Shown here one piece after another: positions 9,368 through 18,209 of a stretch of DNA of 64,000 nt. The number at the start of each line of letters is the position of its first letter. The stretch's first letter is position 1. The DNA lies in the NCBI RefSeq assembly GCF_024498135.1, contig NZ_JANHOH010000001.1, positions 620,001 to 684,000 of the forward strand, read 5' to 3'. The notes beneath the pieces were generated by a model. It did not search any database. It saw nothing but the letters and a program-made list of their open reading frames with translations, and was not told where the DNA came from. The translations under genes and the position numbers were made by a program. The DNA comes from Mucilaginibacter aquariorum. GTDB lineage: Bacteria > Bacteroidota > Bacteroidia > Sphingobacteriales > Sphingobacteriaceae.

Positions 9368-9991
9368 ATGAATTTAAAGCGACAGATTTTTGAAGGCGAA
9401 GGTGTATCACTTGATTTTAAGAAAACAATTACAAGCTGCGAAAAAATAGCCAGAACAATGGTGTCATTTGCCAATAACATTGGCGGCAGGTTGCTTATTG
9501 GTGTATTGGATGATGGCACCATAAAAGGCGTAAAAGCCGAAGATGAAGAGCGATATATGATCACCAAAGCAGCACATTTTTTTACCCGCCCTGCCCTTGA
9601 ACCCGTTTTTGAGGAAGTTTATTTTGATGATAAACTGGTGCTGATCGTAGACATTCCGGAGAGTGACGAAAAACCTCATTACTCCCTGGCCGAAGATGGT
9701 AAATGGTGGGTTTATATCCGCGTAAAAGATAAAAGCGTACTGGCTAGTAAAGTGGTTGTTGATGTGCTTAAGCGCTCGGCCGACGATAAAGGTGTACTTA
9801 TTGAATACTCTTCCAAAGAAAAAGCACTGCTGGAGCATTTAGATAAAGAGGAACGCATTACTGTAAAAGAATTTTGTACGCTGCTAAACATTGGACGGCG
9901 GCGTGCCCAACGTATAATAGTAGATCTGGTACTCTCGGGGATACTTCGTGTGCATACTACCGAAAAAGAAGAGTTTTACACAGCTTCCTGA
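9368..9991 (+). CDS. AlbA_2 (Schlafen-type) domain protein with C-terminal winged helix
   Basis: A 207-residue protein. Residues 5-125 match the AlbA_2 domain (formerly called divergent AAA-4): EGEGVSLDFKKTI, then ARTMVSFANNIGGRLLIGV and DDGTIKGV, and later KPHYSLAEDGKWWVYIRVKDKS. Residues about 140-205 look like a winged helix-turn-helix (TVKEFCTLLNIGRRRAQRIIVDLVLSGILRVH). Such pairs are seen in putative transcription regulators, and Schlafen-group AlbA_2 domains can bind or cut nucleic acid. The protein lacks the long C-terminal ATPase-like part of larger family members. Target unknown. Confidence 0.8.
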   Translation: MNLKRQIFEGEGVSLDFKKTITSCEKIARTMVSFANNIGGRLLIGVLDDGTIKGVKAEDEERYMITKAAHFFTRPALEPVFEEVYFDDKLVLIVDIPESDEKPHYSLAEDGKWWVYIRVKDKSVLASKVVVDVLKRSADDKGVLIEYSSKEKALLEHLDKEERITVKEFCTLLNIGRRRAQRIIVDLVLSGILRVHTTEKEEFYTAS

Positions 9992-10009
9992 TTTAACAGG
10001 GCTATTCAT

Positions 10010-10017
10010 TACTTTTG
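10010..10017 (+). promoter_or_regulatory. Possible -7 box for the MATE gene
   Basis: TACTTTTG matches the Bacteroidota -7 consensus TAnnTTTG exactly and lies 13 bases before the MATE start codon. The -33 position (CCTG at 9987-9990) matches poorly, so this is a weak call. Confidence 0.35.
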
Positions 10018-10030
10018 CCTCCCCACAGTA

Positions 10031-11413
10031 ATGAAAGCCTTTTACCAAAAATATAAGTTCTACTATCGTGACAGTTTAAAGCTGGCTATACCGGTTGTGA
10101 TATCGCAATTGGGCCATACGCTTGTACAAACTTCCGATTCTATTATTGTAGGGCATTTTGCCGGGACTACGGCATTAGCCGCAGTATCATTAGTGAACAG
10201 TATTTTCCTTGTCCCGTTAGTGATAGGTATGGGTATTAGTTATGGTATTACTCCGCTGATAGCCCAGAATAACGGCCGAAAGAATTTTGCGGAATGCGGC
10301 CGCCTGCTTTCCAATAGTTTCTTTTTAAATGTTATCACCAGTATAGTTTTGTTTTGCGCCATCTATTTTGGGGTGATACTATTTATAGACAAACTTCATC
10401 AATCGCCAGAAGTGGTTATTCAGGCTAAGCCATATTTACTACTGTTAAGTTTATCGATTATCCCGCTGCTTGTATTTAATACATTTAAGCAGTTTGCCGA
10501 AGGATTAGGCTTTACCAAACAAGCCATGCTGATATCCATCTGGGGTAACGTACTTAATATTTGCCTGGGGATAATATTTGTAAAAGGATTGTTTGGCGTT
10601 AGCCCAATGGGGATAAAAGGTGTGGGATATAGCACGCTTATCGATCGTACGGTGATGGCTATTGTAATGGCCATTTACGTTTTCCGCTCCCCCATCTTTA
10701 AAAAATATTTAAAGGATTTTGCTATCAGGAATATAGACCGGGTGCGAGGATTACAACTCCTGAAAATTGGTGCACCGGTTGCTATGCAATATACTTTTGA
10801 AGTGGGCGCATTTGGCGGCGCGGCATTAATTATAGGCAGTATTGGTATGATAGAACAGGCTGCACACCAGGTAGCAATCAGCCTTGCTGCTATGACTTAC
10901 ATGATGGCCAGCGGGGTTTCATCTGCAGCTGCTATCCGGTCGGGCAATTATTTTGGATCGGGGAACCACAAGCAACTTCGCTTATCAGCTATCTCAAATT
11001 ATCATATTGTAATAGCATTTATGAGCTGCACGGCAATAGTTTTTACATTATTTAACCACTTGCTACCATGGATATATACTTCAGATAAAAGCGTTATTCT
11101 AATTGCAGAACAACTACTTATAGTTGCGGCATTTTTTCAATTGTTCGATGGTACACAGGTTGTAGGTCTCGGGGTGCTGCGTGGCATGGGCGATGTAAAT
11201 GTGCCTACGCTAATCACTTTCATCTCTTACTGGATTATAGGTTTGCCTGTTGCTTACCTACTGGGCATTCACTTAAATCTTGGGGTTATGGGTGTGTGGT
11301 ATGGTTTGGTTTGCGGCTTAATGGCATCATCTGTAATGCTGTTCCTGCGGTTTCAGAGTATCAGTAAAAGCAACAACCTCATAATTGTAGACGATATTAC
11401 AACAAGCAACTAA
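10031..11413 (+). CDS. MATE family multidrug/cation exporter
   Basis: A 460-residue inner-membrane antiporter with the 12-helix plan of the MATE family, moving organic cations or drugs out in exchange for Na+ or H+. Two homologous halves are visible: ISQLGHTLVQTSDSIIVGHFAG near the start and AMQYTFEVGAFGGAALIIG at about 255-273, each opening a six-helix bundle. DGTQVVGLGVLRGMGD near residue 380 is typical of the NorM branch. The C-terminal tail is short. The last 4 bases overlap the 3' end of the convergent deacetylase gene. Confidence 0.93.
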   Translation: MKAFYQKYKFYYRDSLKLAIPVVISQLGHTLVQTSDSIIVGHFAGTTALAAVSLVNSIFLVPLVIGMGISYGITPLIAQNNGRKNFAECGRLLSNSFFLNVITSIVLFCAIYFGVILFIDKLHQSPEVVIQAKPYLLLLSLSIIPLLVFNTFKQFAEGLGFTKQAMLISIWGNVLNICLGIIFVKGLFGVSPMGIKGVGYSTLIDRTVMAIVMAIYVFRSPIFKKYLKDFAIRNIDRVRGLQLLKIGAPVAMQYTFEVGAFGGAALIIGSIGMIEQAAHQVAISLAAMTYMMASGVSSAAAIRSGNYFGSGNHKQLRLSAISNYHIVIAFMSCTAIVFTLFNHLLPWIYTSDKSVILIAEQLLIVAAFFQLFDGTQVVGLGVLRGMGDVNVPTLITFISYWIIGLPVAYLLGIHLNLGVMGVWYGLVCGLMASSVMLFLRFQSISKSNNLIIVDDITTSN

Positions 11414-12312
11414 AAGTATAAATCGTTAGCTACACGATAAGTATTGCAATGCGCCTCTACAATATCTTTTATTTGCGGCGAGTAGCCACCTCCCATACTC
11501 ACCTGCACAGGTATGCCCCTTGATCTGCATTGCTCAAATACAAACCGGTCGCGCTCTTTACAGGCCTCTTTTGACAGGGAGAGTTTACCCAATTTGTCTG
11601 ACTCCAGTATATCTACCCCTGCCAGATAAAATATAAAATCGGGCTGATGGGTATTTATTAAGCTGGGCAAAGTATCTTTTAACAAAGCAAGGTATTCCTC
11701 ATCACCTACGCCATCAGGCAATGGAATATCCAGATCCGACTGCTCTTTCCTAAACGGGAAATTCTTATCGCCATGCATCGAAAAAGTAAATACACTTGGC
11801 TCATTTTTAAATATCTGGGCTGTGCCATTCCCTTGGTGCACATCTAAATCAATAACTAAGATAGATTTAGATAAGTTGTTATTTAATAAATAATTAGCAG
11901 CTATTGCTTGGTCATTCAGCAAGCAGAAACCTTCGCCCCAATTGGCGCCGGCATGGTGTGTACCACCGGCAACATTAAAGGCAATACCATATTTAAAAGC
12001 ATACCGGCAACCATCGATAGTGCCTTGCGCAATTCGTACTTCGCGTTCTACTAATTGTGCAGACAGCGGGAAACCAATGCGCCTTTGCTCCTTGGGCGGC
12101 AGGGTTAAGTCACGAAGTTGCTGCCAGTAACCCGCATCATGCGTAAGCAGAATAGTTTCTTCATCAACTGCATTAGGCGAGAAAATATTTTCCGGGGTGA
12201 TGATACCTTCATACAGCAGTTGTGCCGGAATTAGCTCATACTTCAACATAGGGAAACGGTGGCCTGGTGGTAAAGGATGCGCATATATGGGGTCGCAAGC
12301 AATTTTAAGCAT
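11410..12312 (-). CDS. Histone deacetylase-family amidohydrolase
   Basis: A 300-residue zinc hydrolase of the HDAC/acetoin-utilisation/acetylpolyamine amidohydrolase superfamily, close in plan to the class IV (HDAC11-like) bacterial proteins. The active-site pair is His119-His120 in GGTHHA. The predicted zinc ligands are Asp157 and His159 in DLDVHQGNG and Asp234 in LAGVDILESD. SMHGDKNFPFRKEQSDLDIPL follows the zinc site as in class IV proteins. The substrate (acetyl-lysine or acetylpolyamine) is open. It is the last gene of a kynU-bestrophin-HDAC run with gaps of 6 and 5 bases, so it is surely co-transcribed. Confidence 0.92.
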   Translation of the reverse strand: MLKIACDPIYAHPLPPGHRFPMLKYELIPAQLLYEGIITPENIFSPNAVDEETILLTHDAGYWQQLRDLTLPPKEQRRIGFPLSAQLVEREVRIAQGTIDGCRYAFKYGIAFNVAGGTHHAGANWGEGFCLLNDQAIAANYLLNNNLSKSILVIDLDVHQGNGTAQIFKNEPSVFTFSMHGDKNFPFRKEQSDLDIPLPDGVGDEEYLALLKDTLPSLINTHQPDFIFYLAGVDILESDKLGKLSLSKEACKERDRFVFEQCRSRGIPVQVSMGGGYSPQIKDIVEAHCNTYRVANDLYF

Positions 12313-12317
12313 ACGGC

Positions 12318-13175
12318 TTATTCGGTAAAGATCTCTGCAACGTGTTTTTGGATATTATCGCAAATGTTATCAAGCGGCAAATCGTTTGCATCATTACCAA
12401 AAGGATCTTCAATTTCTTCTGCTATCAGCTCGATACTGGCAAACACAAACAGGATAAAACCAATTATCGGCATGATAAAATACTTCAGATCAAAAGCCCA
12501 GGTAAAGGGCAGCGTCATGATATAAGTAAAGATGAACTTTTTAATAAAAACGCTGTAGGAGAACGGTATAGGTGTTTTCTTTATCCGTTCGCAACCGCCG
12601 CAAATATCTGTAAATGAAGTTATTTCATTGGTTATACTAATCAATTGCTCCGGGTTGATCTGCCCTTCTTTATTTAAACGATAAACGTTTTTGATAATGG
12701 CGGATGCTACCTGATTGGGGACGTGCTTATTACCATCGGTAGCTAAAAGCGCCTGGTCTTCCCGCACATATTCATCACGCAGATGGTTTTTTAGTGATCT
12801 TGCATATAATGGGATGGCATAGCTAAAAAATGCCGCATCTTTATCGCTAACCAAATGTTTTAGCTTAATGGCCAGGTTGCGACTGTTATTTGTAAGGCTG
12901 CCCCAAATTTTACGCCCTTCCCACCAACGATCATATGCCGAATTTATACGGAAGGCCAGCAACAAGGAAAACACAAACCCAATAGTTTGGTGTACATAGA
13001 TAACCTTCCGCAGTATGCTGGTTTCAGGAATGTGCCAATAATCTATTAGTAAAAAAGTTACCACACCTGCATAAACGCTAACCGATAACATCAGCGGAAA
13101 TAATTCGCGCAGGGTATCGGCCTTGTTAAACCTGAATGTAAGCAAGAACCATTGCCTTGGATTGTAGTATATCAT
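12318..13175 (-). CDS. Bestrophin-like anion channel
   Basis: A 285-residue membrane protein of the bestrophin/UPF0187 family. The family hallmark FRINSAYDRWWEGRKIWGSLTNNSRNLA (in two conserved parts) lies near residues 70-97, after two N-terminal helices (TLRELFPLMLSVSVYAGVVTFLL and a second at about 55-75). TLPFTWAFDLKYFIMPIIGF forms the later helices, and the acidic IELIAEEIEDPFGNDANDLPL is the usual Ca2+-clasp region in animal relatives. Prokaryotic members are pentameric ion channels, some cation-selective. It sits between kynU (6 bases) and the deacetylase gene (5 bases). A tie to kynurenine metabolism is not evident. Confidence 0.92.
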   Translation of the reverse strand: MIYYNPRQWFLLTFRFNKADTLRELFPLMLSVSVYAGVVTFLLIDYWHIPETSILRKVIYVHQTIGFVFSLLLAFRINSAYDRWWEGRKIWGSLTNNSRNLAIKLKHLVSDKDAAFFSYAIPLYARSLKNHLRDEYVREDQALLATDGNKHVPNQVASAIIKNVYRLNKEGQINPEQLISITNEITSFTDICGGCERIKKTPIPFSYSVFIKKFIFTYIMTLPFTWAFDLKYFIMPIIGFILFVFASIELIAEEIEDPFGNDANDLPLDNICDNIQKHVAEIFTE

Positions 13176-13181
13176 TTTATA

Positions 13182-14468
13182 TTATTTAACAGCTTCAAGG
13201 GCCTTAAAAAGGCTTTGTGAGGCTTTATAGACATCGGCGTAAGAGTTATAAAGCGGCACAGGGCTCAAACGGATCACATCCGGCTCGCGCCAGTCGCCAA
13301 TAACGCCATTATCGGCCAGGTAATTGAATATCGCTTTAGCATTGCGTTTACATACTACCGATAACTGGCAGCCGCGCTCGTTTTTATTTGCCGGGGTAAT
13401 GATCTGGTATACATCCTCACCATATTTTTTATTTACCTCGTTTATTTTGTATTCCAGATACCCGGTCAGGGCTTCGCTTTTTTGGCGTAATGCGGGTAAC
13501 CCACCTGCTTTTTCAAATATATCCAAAGATGCATGGTGCAGCGCCATCAGCAAAATCGGACTGGTACTTACGTTCCATCCTTCTGCCCCATTTTCGGCTT
13601 CAAAACCGGGTGCCATCAGGAATTGCTTATCACGCCTGTAGCCCCACCATCCCGCAAAACGGTTAAGGCTTTTATCGGAAAAATGTTTTTCATGTACAAA
13701 TATTCCGCTTATGCCACCCGGCCCCGAATTTATATACTTGTATGAACACCAGCAGGCAAAATCTGCATCCCAATCGTGCAGCTTAACAGGGACGTTTCCG
13801 GCTGCATGTGCCAGATCAAAACCTACTATAGCACCTGTGGCATGACCAGCCTTAGCGATAGCTTCCATATCAAAGAACTGACCGGTATAATAATTTATCC
13901 CGCTAAACAGCACCAATGCCAGTTCATCGGCATTATCGGCAATTTGTTTCAGGATATCTTCGGTACGTAAAGTGGCTTCGCCGGCGCGTGGGGCAACTTC
14001 AATAACGGCATCTTTAGGATCGAAACCATGGAAACGTGCCTGACTTTCAACCGCATATTGATCTGACGGAAAAGCACCTGCTTCCATTAATATTTTATAC
14101 CTTTTACTTGTTGGTTTATAGAAACTTACCATTAATAAGTGAAGGTTTACTGTAAGTGAGTTCATTACTGTTATCTCGGCTTCCTTAGCACCCAATATAC
14201 TTGCCAACGGACTAAGTAGTTGCTTATGATAATTAAGCCATGGTTCGTTACCCACAAACCAACCCTCCACAGCATTATCTTCCCATGCATTTAATTGGTC
14301 TTGTATATACTTTTTAGCTGAGCGGGGCTGTAAGCCTAAAGAGTTACCACATAAATAAACAGCATCATGCCCATTATGCTTTGGTATCAAAAACTCATTT
14401 CGGAAATTTCTTAGCGGATCCTGCTGATCCAGTTGATTGGCAAATTCTAAAGTATCCTGGTAAATCAT
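13182..14468 (-). CDS. kynU: Kynureninase
   Basis: PLP-dependent hydrolase that cleaves kynurenine or 3-hydroxykynurenine to (hydroxy)anthranilate and alanine in tryptophan breakdown. The 428-residue length is normal. The N-terminal YLCGNSLGLQPRSAKKYI, WEDNAVEGWFVG and FDLAHAAGN motifs are present, and CSYKYINSGPGG holds the Schiff-base Lys244. RLSPVPLYNSYADVYKA ends the small domain. No other pathway genes (tdo, kmo) lie nearby, so the wider pathway is outside the window or incomplete. It is the first gene of a three-gene operon. Confidence 0.97.
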   Translation of the reverse strand: MIYQDTLEFANQLDQQDPLRNFRNEFLIPKHNGHDAVYLCGNSLGLQPRSAKKYIQDQLNAWEDNAVEGWFVGNEPWLNYHKQLLSPLASILGAKEAEITVMNSLTVNLHLLMVSFYKPTSKRYKILMEAGAFPSDQYAVESQARFHGFDPKDAVIEVAPRAGEATLRTEDILKQIADNADELALVLFSGINYYTGQFFDMEAIAKAGHATGAIVGFDLAHAAGNVPVKLHDWDADFACWCSYKYINSGPGGISGIFVHEKHFSDKSLNRFAGWWGYRRDKQFLMAPGFEAENGAEGWNVSTSPILLMALHHASLDIFEKAGGLPALRQKSEALTGYLEYKINEVNKKYGEDVYQIITPANKNERGCQLSVVCKRNAKAIFNYLADNGVIGDWREPDVIRLSPVPLYNSYADVYKASQSLFKALEAVK

Positions 14469-14510
14469 TAGCCAATATTACAAAAAAGAGATTTCTTAAA
14501 GTGATTTAAT

Positions 14511-14544
14511 TAAAACAAAAGCCACAAAGATCTGTCTCTGTGGC
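14511..14544 (-). terminator. Hairpin terminator after the flavin-oxidase-like gene
   Basis: GCCACAAAGA (14521-14530) pairs with TCTCTGTGGC (14535-14544) with one mismatch. On the minus strand it is followed by a T-rich run (A-rich TAAAACAAAA at 14511-14520). It lies about 40 bases after the minus-strand stop at 14585. Confidence 0.7.
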
Positions 14545-14584
14545 CTAATCAAAATTTCATGACATTACTGATGACTTCAGCAAC

Positions 14585-15082
14585 TTATACGGCTATTTTT
14601 CCGTGTTGACCTTCGTCGTATTGCTTACCTGCAAAGGTAGCTTTAAGCATATTGATCAGCACCACCATACTGCTGCTCTTGCTATCCCAGTACTCGGCAT
14701 CTGTAGGGGTAACTTTTAGTAAAGTTAATTTAGGGTCGTCCAATCCTTCGGGAAAGAATGCCTCGACAAAGGGGTTCCATAACTCTTTCATTTTGGCTTT
14801 ATCGTTAACCAATGCCGCTTCGGCTACAATACTTAAATAGGTGTGGTTTTTTATATCGGAATAGGTTAAAGAAACTGTATTTTCTACTGATATCTCACTC
14901 ACCTTTTGTGAATATTCATTTGTAAAAAACCATATATTCCCCTCACTATCTACATCCGCAGTGCCCATTGGCCTGCTGTTAAAGCCATTTTCTGCACTAT
15001 AAGTTGTCAGCATAGCTGTTTTAACTTCATTTACTTTGTCCCGAAAATACTTCAGGCTCTCTGTTTTTGACCAATCGCTCAT
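14585..15082 (-). CDS. Pyridoxamine-phosphate-oxidase-like, general stress protein 26 family
   Basis: A split-barrel flavin-binding protein of about 165 residues. Typical family features are TAMLTTYSAENGFNSRPMGT near the start, NIWFFTNEYSQKVSEI, and the later KVTPTDAEYWDSKSSSMVVLINMLKATFAG, where the PTDAEYWD/SxSS segment is characteristic of the general stress protein 26 branch. Members bind FMN or F420, and some bind haem; activity is not predictable. The frame extends to a TTG at 15106, but ATG 15082 (MSDWSK) is the better start. Last gene of the msrC operon, with a terminator behind it. Confidence 0.88.
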   Translation of the reverse strand: MSDWSKTESLKYFRDKVNEVKTAMLTTYSAENGFNSRPMGTADVDSEGNIWFFTNEYSQKVSEISVENTVSLTYSDIKNHTYLSIVAEAALVNDKAKMKELWNPFVEAFFPEGLDDPKLTLLKVTPTDAEYWDSKSSSMVVLINMLKATFAGKQYDEGQHGKIAV

Positions 15083-15122
15083 AGTAATTAATGTATAACT
15101 GACCAATAAACCAACAAGTAAA

Positions 15123-15725
15123 TTATTTGTTGGGCTTGCTCACATAAATATTTCCTTTAACATAAAAACGATAAGGCAGTAAAGCATCATCGCCTGCATA
15201 GTCAACACCAATACGTGGTCCTGCAGCCACTTCGGCATCCGGGAAAGTAAGCCCCCTATCCTCTATCCAGATCACATCACTTTGTAAGCTCAGCGCATTT
15301 ATTTTGCGGGATATCCCCAACGCCTTGGCAACAGAACCCGGTCCTTTTGTAATATTAGGTTTTAGTGTATCTAAGTTACGCCTTAGCATCATAATATCCA
15401 AACCTTCAGTAGGTTGTATGGCCCTAATTAAAATAGCATGTGGCTGGCCCTCTTCTGATACAACCACATTAAACATTTCGTGAATACCATAACACAGGTA
15501 AACATATGATACCCCGCCCTGCATATACATAGTTTGAGTACGTGGCGTCATCCTACCTCCAAATGAGTGCGCTGCCTTATCAATAACTCCTGCATAAGCC
15601 TCTGTTTCAACAATGTACCCACCGGTAAGTTCACCATCAATGCAGGTAAAAAGGTACTTGCCTATCAAGTCGCGGCTTATAGCAACCACATCGGGGCTAT
15701 GATAATAAGTTTCGGGTAATTTCAT
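15123..15725 (-). CDS. DNA-3-methyladenine glycosylase, AAG/MPG family
   Basis: A 200-residue base-excision repair enzyme that removes alkylated or deaminated purines. Family signatures are LIGKYLF at the start, IVETEAYAG (catalytic Glu region), DKAAHSFGGRMTPRT, MYMQGGVSYVYLCYGIHEMFNVV, and AILIRAIQPTEG followed by GPGSVAKALGI. This is the single-domain MPG fold, not the AlkA/Tag helix-hairpin-helix type. The gene begins exactly where the upstream hydrolase ends (no intergenic base), so translation is probably coupled. Confidence 0.95.
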   Translation of the reverse strand: MKLPETYYHSPDVVAISRDLIGKYLFTCIDGELTGGYIVETEAYAGVIDKAAHSFGGRMTPRTQTMYMQGGVSYVYLCYGIHEMFNVVVSEEGQPHAILIRAIQPTEGLDIMMLRRNLDTLKPNITKGPGSVAKALGISRKINALSLQSDVIWIEDRGLTFPDAEVAAGPRIGVDYAGDDALLPYRFYVKGNIYVSKPNK

Positions 15726-16379
15726 TTATTTTTTCAGAATATCGGCCAGTAGCACATTAATTTCGGCAGCCTTATCAAACACCATGATATGTGTACCGCC
15801 CTTAATAACGGCTGTGGGGTTTTTAATGTTTTGGTATGGGAAAACAAGATCTTTATTGCCGATGATGTGATATAGGTTAGAAAATTCAACATCGTTTTTC
15901 CAGTACAGCGCTGCGCGCATGGCCCATTTTAAGAATACTGGCGACGAATTTTGCAACATACTTTTAAATAAAGCCAGGTCATCCGGGTTCATCTGGCCAA
16001 ACATGGGCTTTACCAGGAAACCCAAATGTGTCATTAATTTACCCGGAATAGCTTTATAAACCGGCAGGCTCCGGAAGAACTTAAAATACAGGGGAGCTTC
16101 GTTACTTGACTTAATACTTGATATCAGGATCACCTTATTTAGCTTTATCTGTTTAGCAATTTCTACCGAGATCATTCCGCCCAACGACACCCCTATTACA
16201 ACAGAACTACCACTGATATTGTATTGACTTGCAAGTTTTTGTGAGTAACTTGTTAAAGTATCAGTTTCGTTAGGAATAAGCCAATCAACCAGCACAATAT
16301 CATATCCGGCAGGGAGCTGAATATTCTTAAACAACCTACTATCCGCACCCAAACCGGGAATCAAATAAACCTTAGTCAT
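15726..16379 (-). CDS. Alpha/beta hydrolase, substrate unknown
   Basis: A 217-residue alpha/beta-hydrolase. VYLIPGLGADSRLF gives the oxyanion-hole strand, GVSLGGM (around residue 64) is the nucleophile elbow with Ser, and a late Asp (NKDLVFPY) and His (GGTHIMV) complete a catalytic triad. There is no lid domain beyond a short helical insert with aromatic and basic residues. Its start overlaps the msrC stop by 8 bases and its stop abuts the glycosylase gene. A partner function in repair of oxidised or alkylated molecules is only suggested by context. Confidence 0.85.
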   Translation of the reverse strand: MTKVYLIPGLGADSRLFKNIQLPAGYDIVLVDWLIPNETDTLTSYSQKLASQYNISGSSVVIGVSLGGMISVEIAKQIKLNKVILISSIKSSNEAPLYFKFFRSLPVYKAIPGKLMTHLGFLVKPMFGQMNPDDLALFKSMLQNSSPVFLKWAMRAALYWKNDVEFSNLYHIIGNKDLVFPYQNIKNPTAVIKGGTHIMVFDKAAEINVLLADILKK

Positions 16380-16854
16380 TAAAGTTTATCAGGTTAACAA
16401 TTTGGGTAAGGTATTTGGCATCGATCTCGTCAAACTCATTCAGTTCTGAACTATCCACATCCAATACTCCCACCACCTCGTTGTTGTGAAATAACGGCAA
16501 TACGATTTCTGAACGGGATAACGAACTACAGGCAATATGGCCGGGAAACTTATCTACATCGGGCACTATCAGGGTTTCGGCCTGCTGCCATGCCGAACCG
16601 CAAACGCCCCTGCCTTTGGCTATTCGTGTACATGCAACCGGCCCCTGAAATGGGCCTAAAACCAATTCGTTCTGTTTCACCAGGTAAAACCCAACCCAAA
16701 ACCATTTAAATTGCTCTTTTAAGGCCGCGGCTATATTAGCCAGGTTAGCCACCAGGTCGGGTTCGCCGTAAAGTAAAGCTTCTATTTGAGGGATGAGCGA
16801 TTGGTATTGCTCTTCTTTATTTGCCGATGTTGTTATTTGTAAATCCTCTGCCAT
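16372..16854 (-). CDS. msrC: Free methionine-(R)-sulfoxide reductase (GAF domain)
   Basis: A 160-residue single-GAF enzyme that reduces free Met-R-sulfoxide. FKWFWVGFYLV and ELVLGPFQGPVACTRIAKGRGVCGSAW match the fRMsr family, with Cys75 and Cys85. Cys109 lies in GHIACSSLSRSEIVLP. The three cysteines stand where the catalytic and resolving residues of fRMsr occur. VVGVLDVDSSELNEFDEIDAKYL ends the domain. First gene of a four-gene stress/repair operon (reductase, hydrolase, glycosylase, split-barrel protein), with only 73 bases to the divergent CrtA-like gene. Confidence 0.93.
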   Translation of the reverse strand: MAEDLQITTSANKEEQYQSLIPQIEALLYGEPDLVANLANIAAALKEQFKWFWVGFYLVKQNELVLGPFQGPVACTRIAKGRGVCGSAWQQAETLIVPDVDKFPGHIACSSLSRSEIVLPLFHNNEVVGVLDVDSSELNEFDEIDAKYLTQIVNLINFND

Positions 16855-16927
16855 AAAGCAAATGTAATAATGCCCTGTGGAAACTAAATAAGCTAAATCT
16901 CATATTTAATATTTTATTTTCGCAGTA

Positions 16928-17641
16928 ATGATCGTTAGCCTTACTATAGTCCGTTACCGTAAAGCGTTTGTACCATTTGCCCTGCTTGCAATGGCTATAC
17001 ACCGCCTGCCCATGTGGTTGCAGGATGGTTGTAGCTTCTGGAAACTGCTTGGCAGCGGACGTAACGGTACTTTTGACCTGCAACCCGACTGGCAACAGTG
17101 GGGATTATTAGCCGTATGGGACGGCAGGGACGATTACGAGCGCTTCGTCGAATCATCTTTTGTAAGTAAATGGTGGAGATTATTGGGCTCCGAAAGCTGG
17201 ACATTATTATGCGAACCTATGCAAAGCCATGGTAAATGGGACGGCAAGGAACCATTCGGTAAACCAAACAATATTACTATTGACGGCCCTATAGCTGTAC
17301 TTACCCGGGCTACCATAAGAATAAGCCGACTGAAAAACTTTTGGTCGCATGTAGATGAGGTGGCTAATCTTATGGTTGGTGCACCTGGCTACATTACATC
17401 TTTTTGGGTTGGCGAAGCGCCTGTTTATCGGCAGGCCACCTTTTCGGTTTGGGAGAGCATGAAGGATATGAAAGCCTTTGCTTACGGCAGCAAACAGCAC
17501 GCGGAAGTGATCAAAAAAACACGTAGCGAAGGCTGGTATAGTGAGGAGCTTTTTGCACGGTTCAGTATCATTGAAAGCAAGGGAACAATTAACGGAAAAG
17601 ACCCATTAAAAGAATTGATAAAAACAGATTTTACATCATGA
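16928..17641 (+). CDS. CrtA-like (spheroidene monooxygenase family) protein
   Basis: A 237-residue protein resembling spheroidene monooxygenase CrtA: SLTIVRYRKAFVPFALLAMAIHRLP at the start, FWKLLGSGRNGTFDLQPDWQQWGLLAVW, GAPGYITSFWVGEAPVYRQATFSVW, and near the end SKQHAEVIKKTRSEGWYSEELFARF. CrtA enzymes oxidise acyclic carotenoids, but CrtA-like proteins are common in bacteria with no such pathway, and no carotenoid gene lies nearby. The start overlaps a plausible promoter (TATTTTCG at 16915-16922), so the leader would be very short. A small gene overlaps its stop by 4 bases (ATGA). Confidence 0.8.
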   Translation: MIVSLTIVRYRKAFVPFALLAMAIHRLPMWLQDGCSFWKLLGSGRNGTFDLQPDWQQWGLLAVWDGRDDYERFVESSFVSKWWRLLGSESWTLLCEPMQSHGKWDGKEPFGKPNNITIDGPIAVLTRATIRISRLKNFWSHVDEVANLMVGAPGYITSFWVGEAPVYRQATFSVWESMKDMKAFAYGSKQHAEVIKKTRSEGWYSEELFARFSIIESKGTINGKDPLKELIKTDFTS

Positions 17642-17886
17642 GAATAATTGCAGAGCTACCCCATCCGGAGTTTAAAATATCTATCTTAAACATGAACCAA
17701 AAATTTATTGTGAAGATAGAAAAAGGCACCCTGGAGCAGAGTTATAAAATACCGGAAATGGATTTAACAGAAGGCGTAAACAGCGTGTTTGAATTGCTCG
17801 ATGAGGAGTTTTTAAAGACAGTTTCGGCCCGCTTCGCCGAAATGGGAAAGGATTTTAGAGAGAGCTATTATAGGTACAACTATTAG
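17638..17886 (+). CDS. Conserved-looking 82-residue hypothetical protein
   Basis: The start codon overlaps the stop of the CrtA-like gene (ATGA), which argues for a real, translationally coupled gene. The protein begins MRIIAELPHPEFKISILNMNQKFIVKIEKGTLEQSYKI and ends FAEMGKDFRESYYRYNY. It has an alternating strand pattern with a helical end and no signal peptide or known motif. The function is unknown; pairing with the CrtA-like protein is the only clue. Confidence 0.7.
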   Translation: MRIIAELPHPEFKISILNMNQKFIVKIEKGTLEQSYKIPEMDLTEGVNSVFELLDEEFLKTVSARFAEMGKDFRESYYRYNY

Positions 17887-18209
17887 TTCAATTAAAATAC
17901 ATAACTATCTGTAAAATAGTTGGTTATTTTTATTAAACTTATCACGCCAAATTTTATTTGGTAATGTTTTAAGTATAAACATATACATTTAGCTTTTATC
18001 TGTTAAATTACCTGCGAATATTATTACGATATGAACAATATAAAATACTGATAGTTAATTAGTTATCTAAAATAAAAAGTTCAAACAAAATTATATTTGG
18101 CAGCCTTTTTATAGGAAAATAAGAGCAATTATATACATGCAGTGCCCACTTTAAACATTATTTGAACCCTCTTAAAATGATGTTTGAAATATTAAAAACA
18201 TAGAGAATT
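17887..18209. other. A+T-rich convergent gap without a gene
   Basis: This stretch lies between two converging genes. A weak 6-bp hairpin (AACTAT/ATAGTT, 17903-17921) followed by T-rich sequence may end the plus-strand transcript. No credible reading frame, RNA gene or strong repeat was seen in the rest. Confidence 0.6.
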
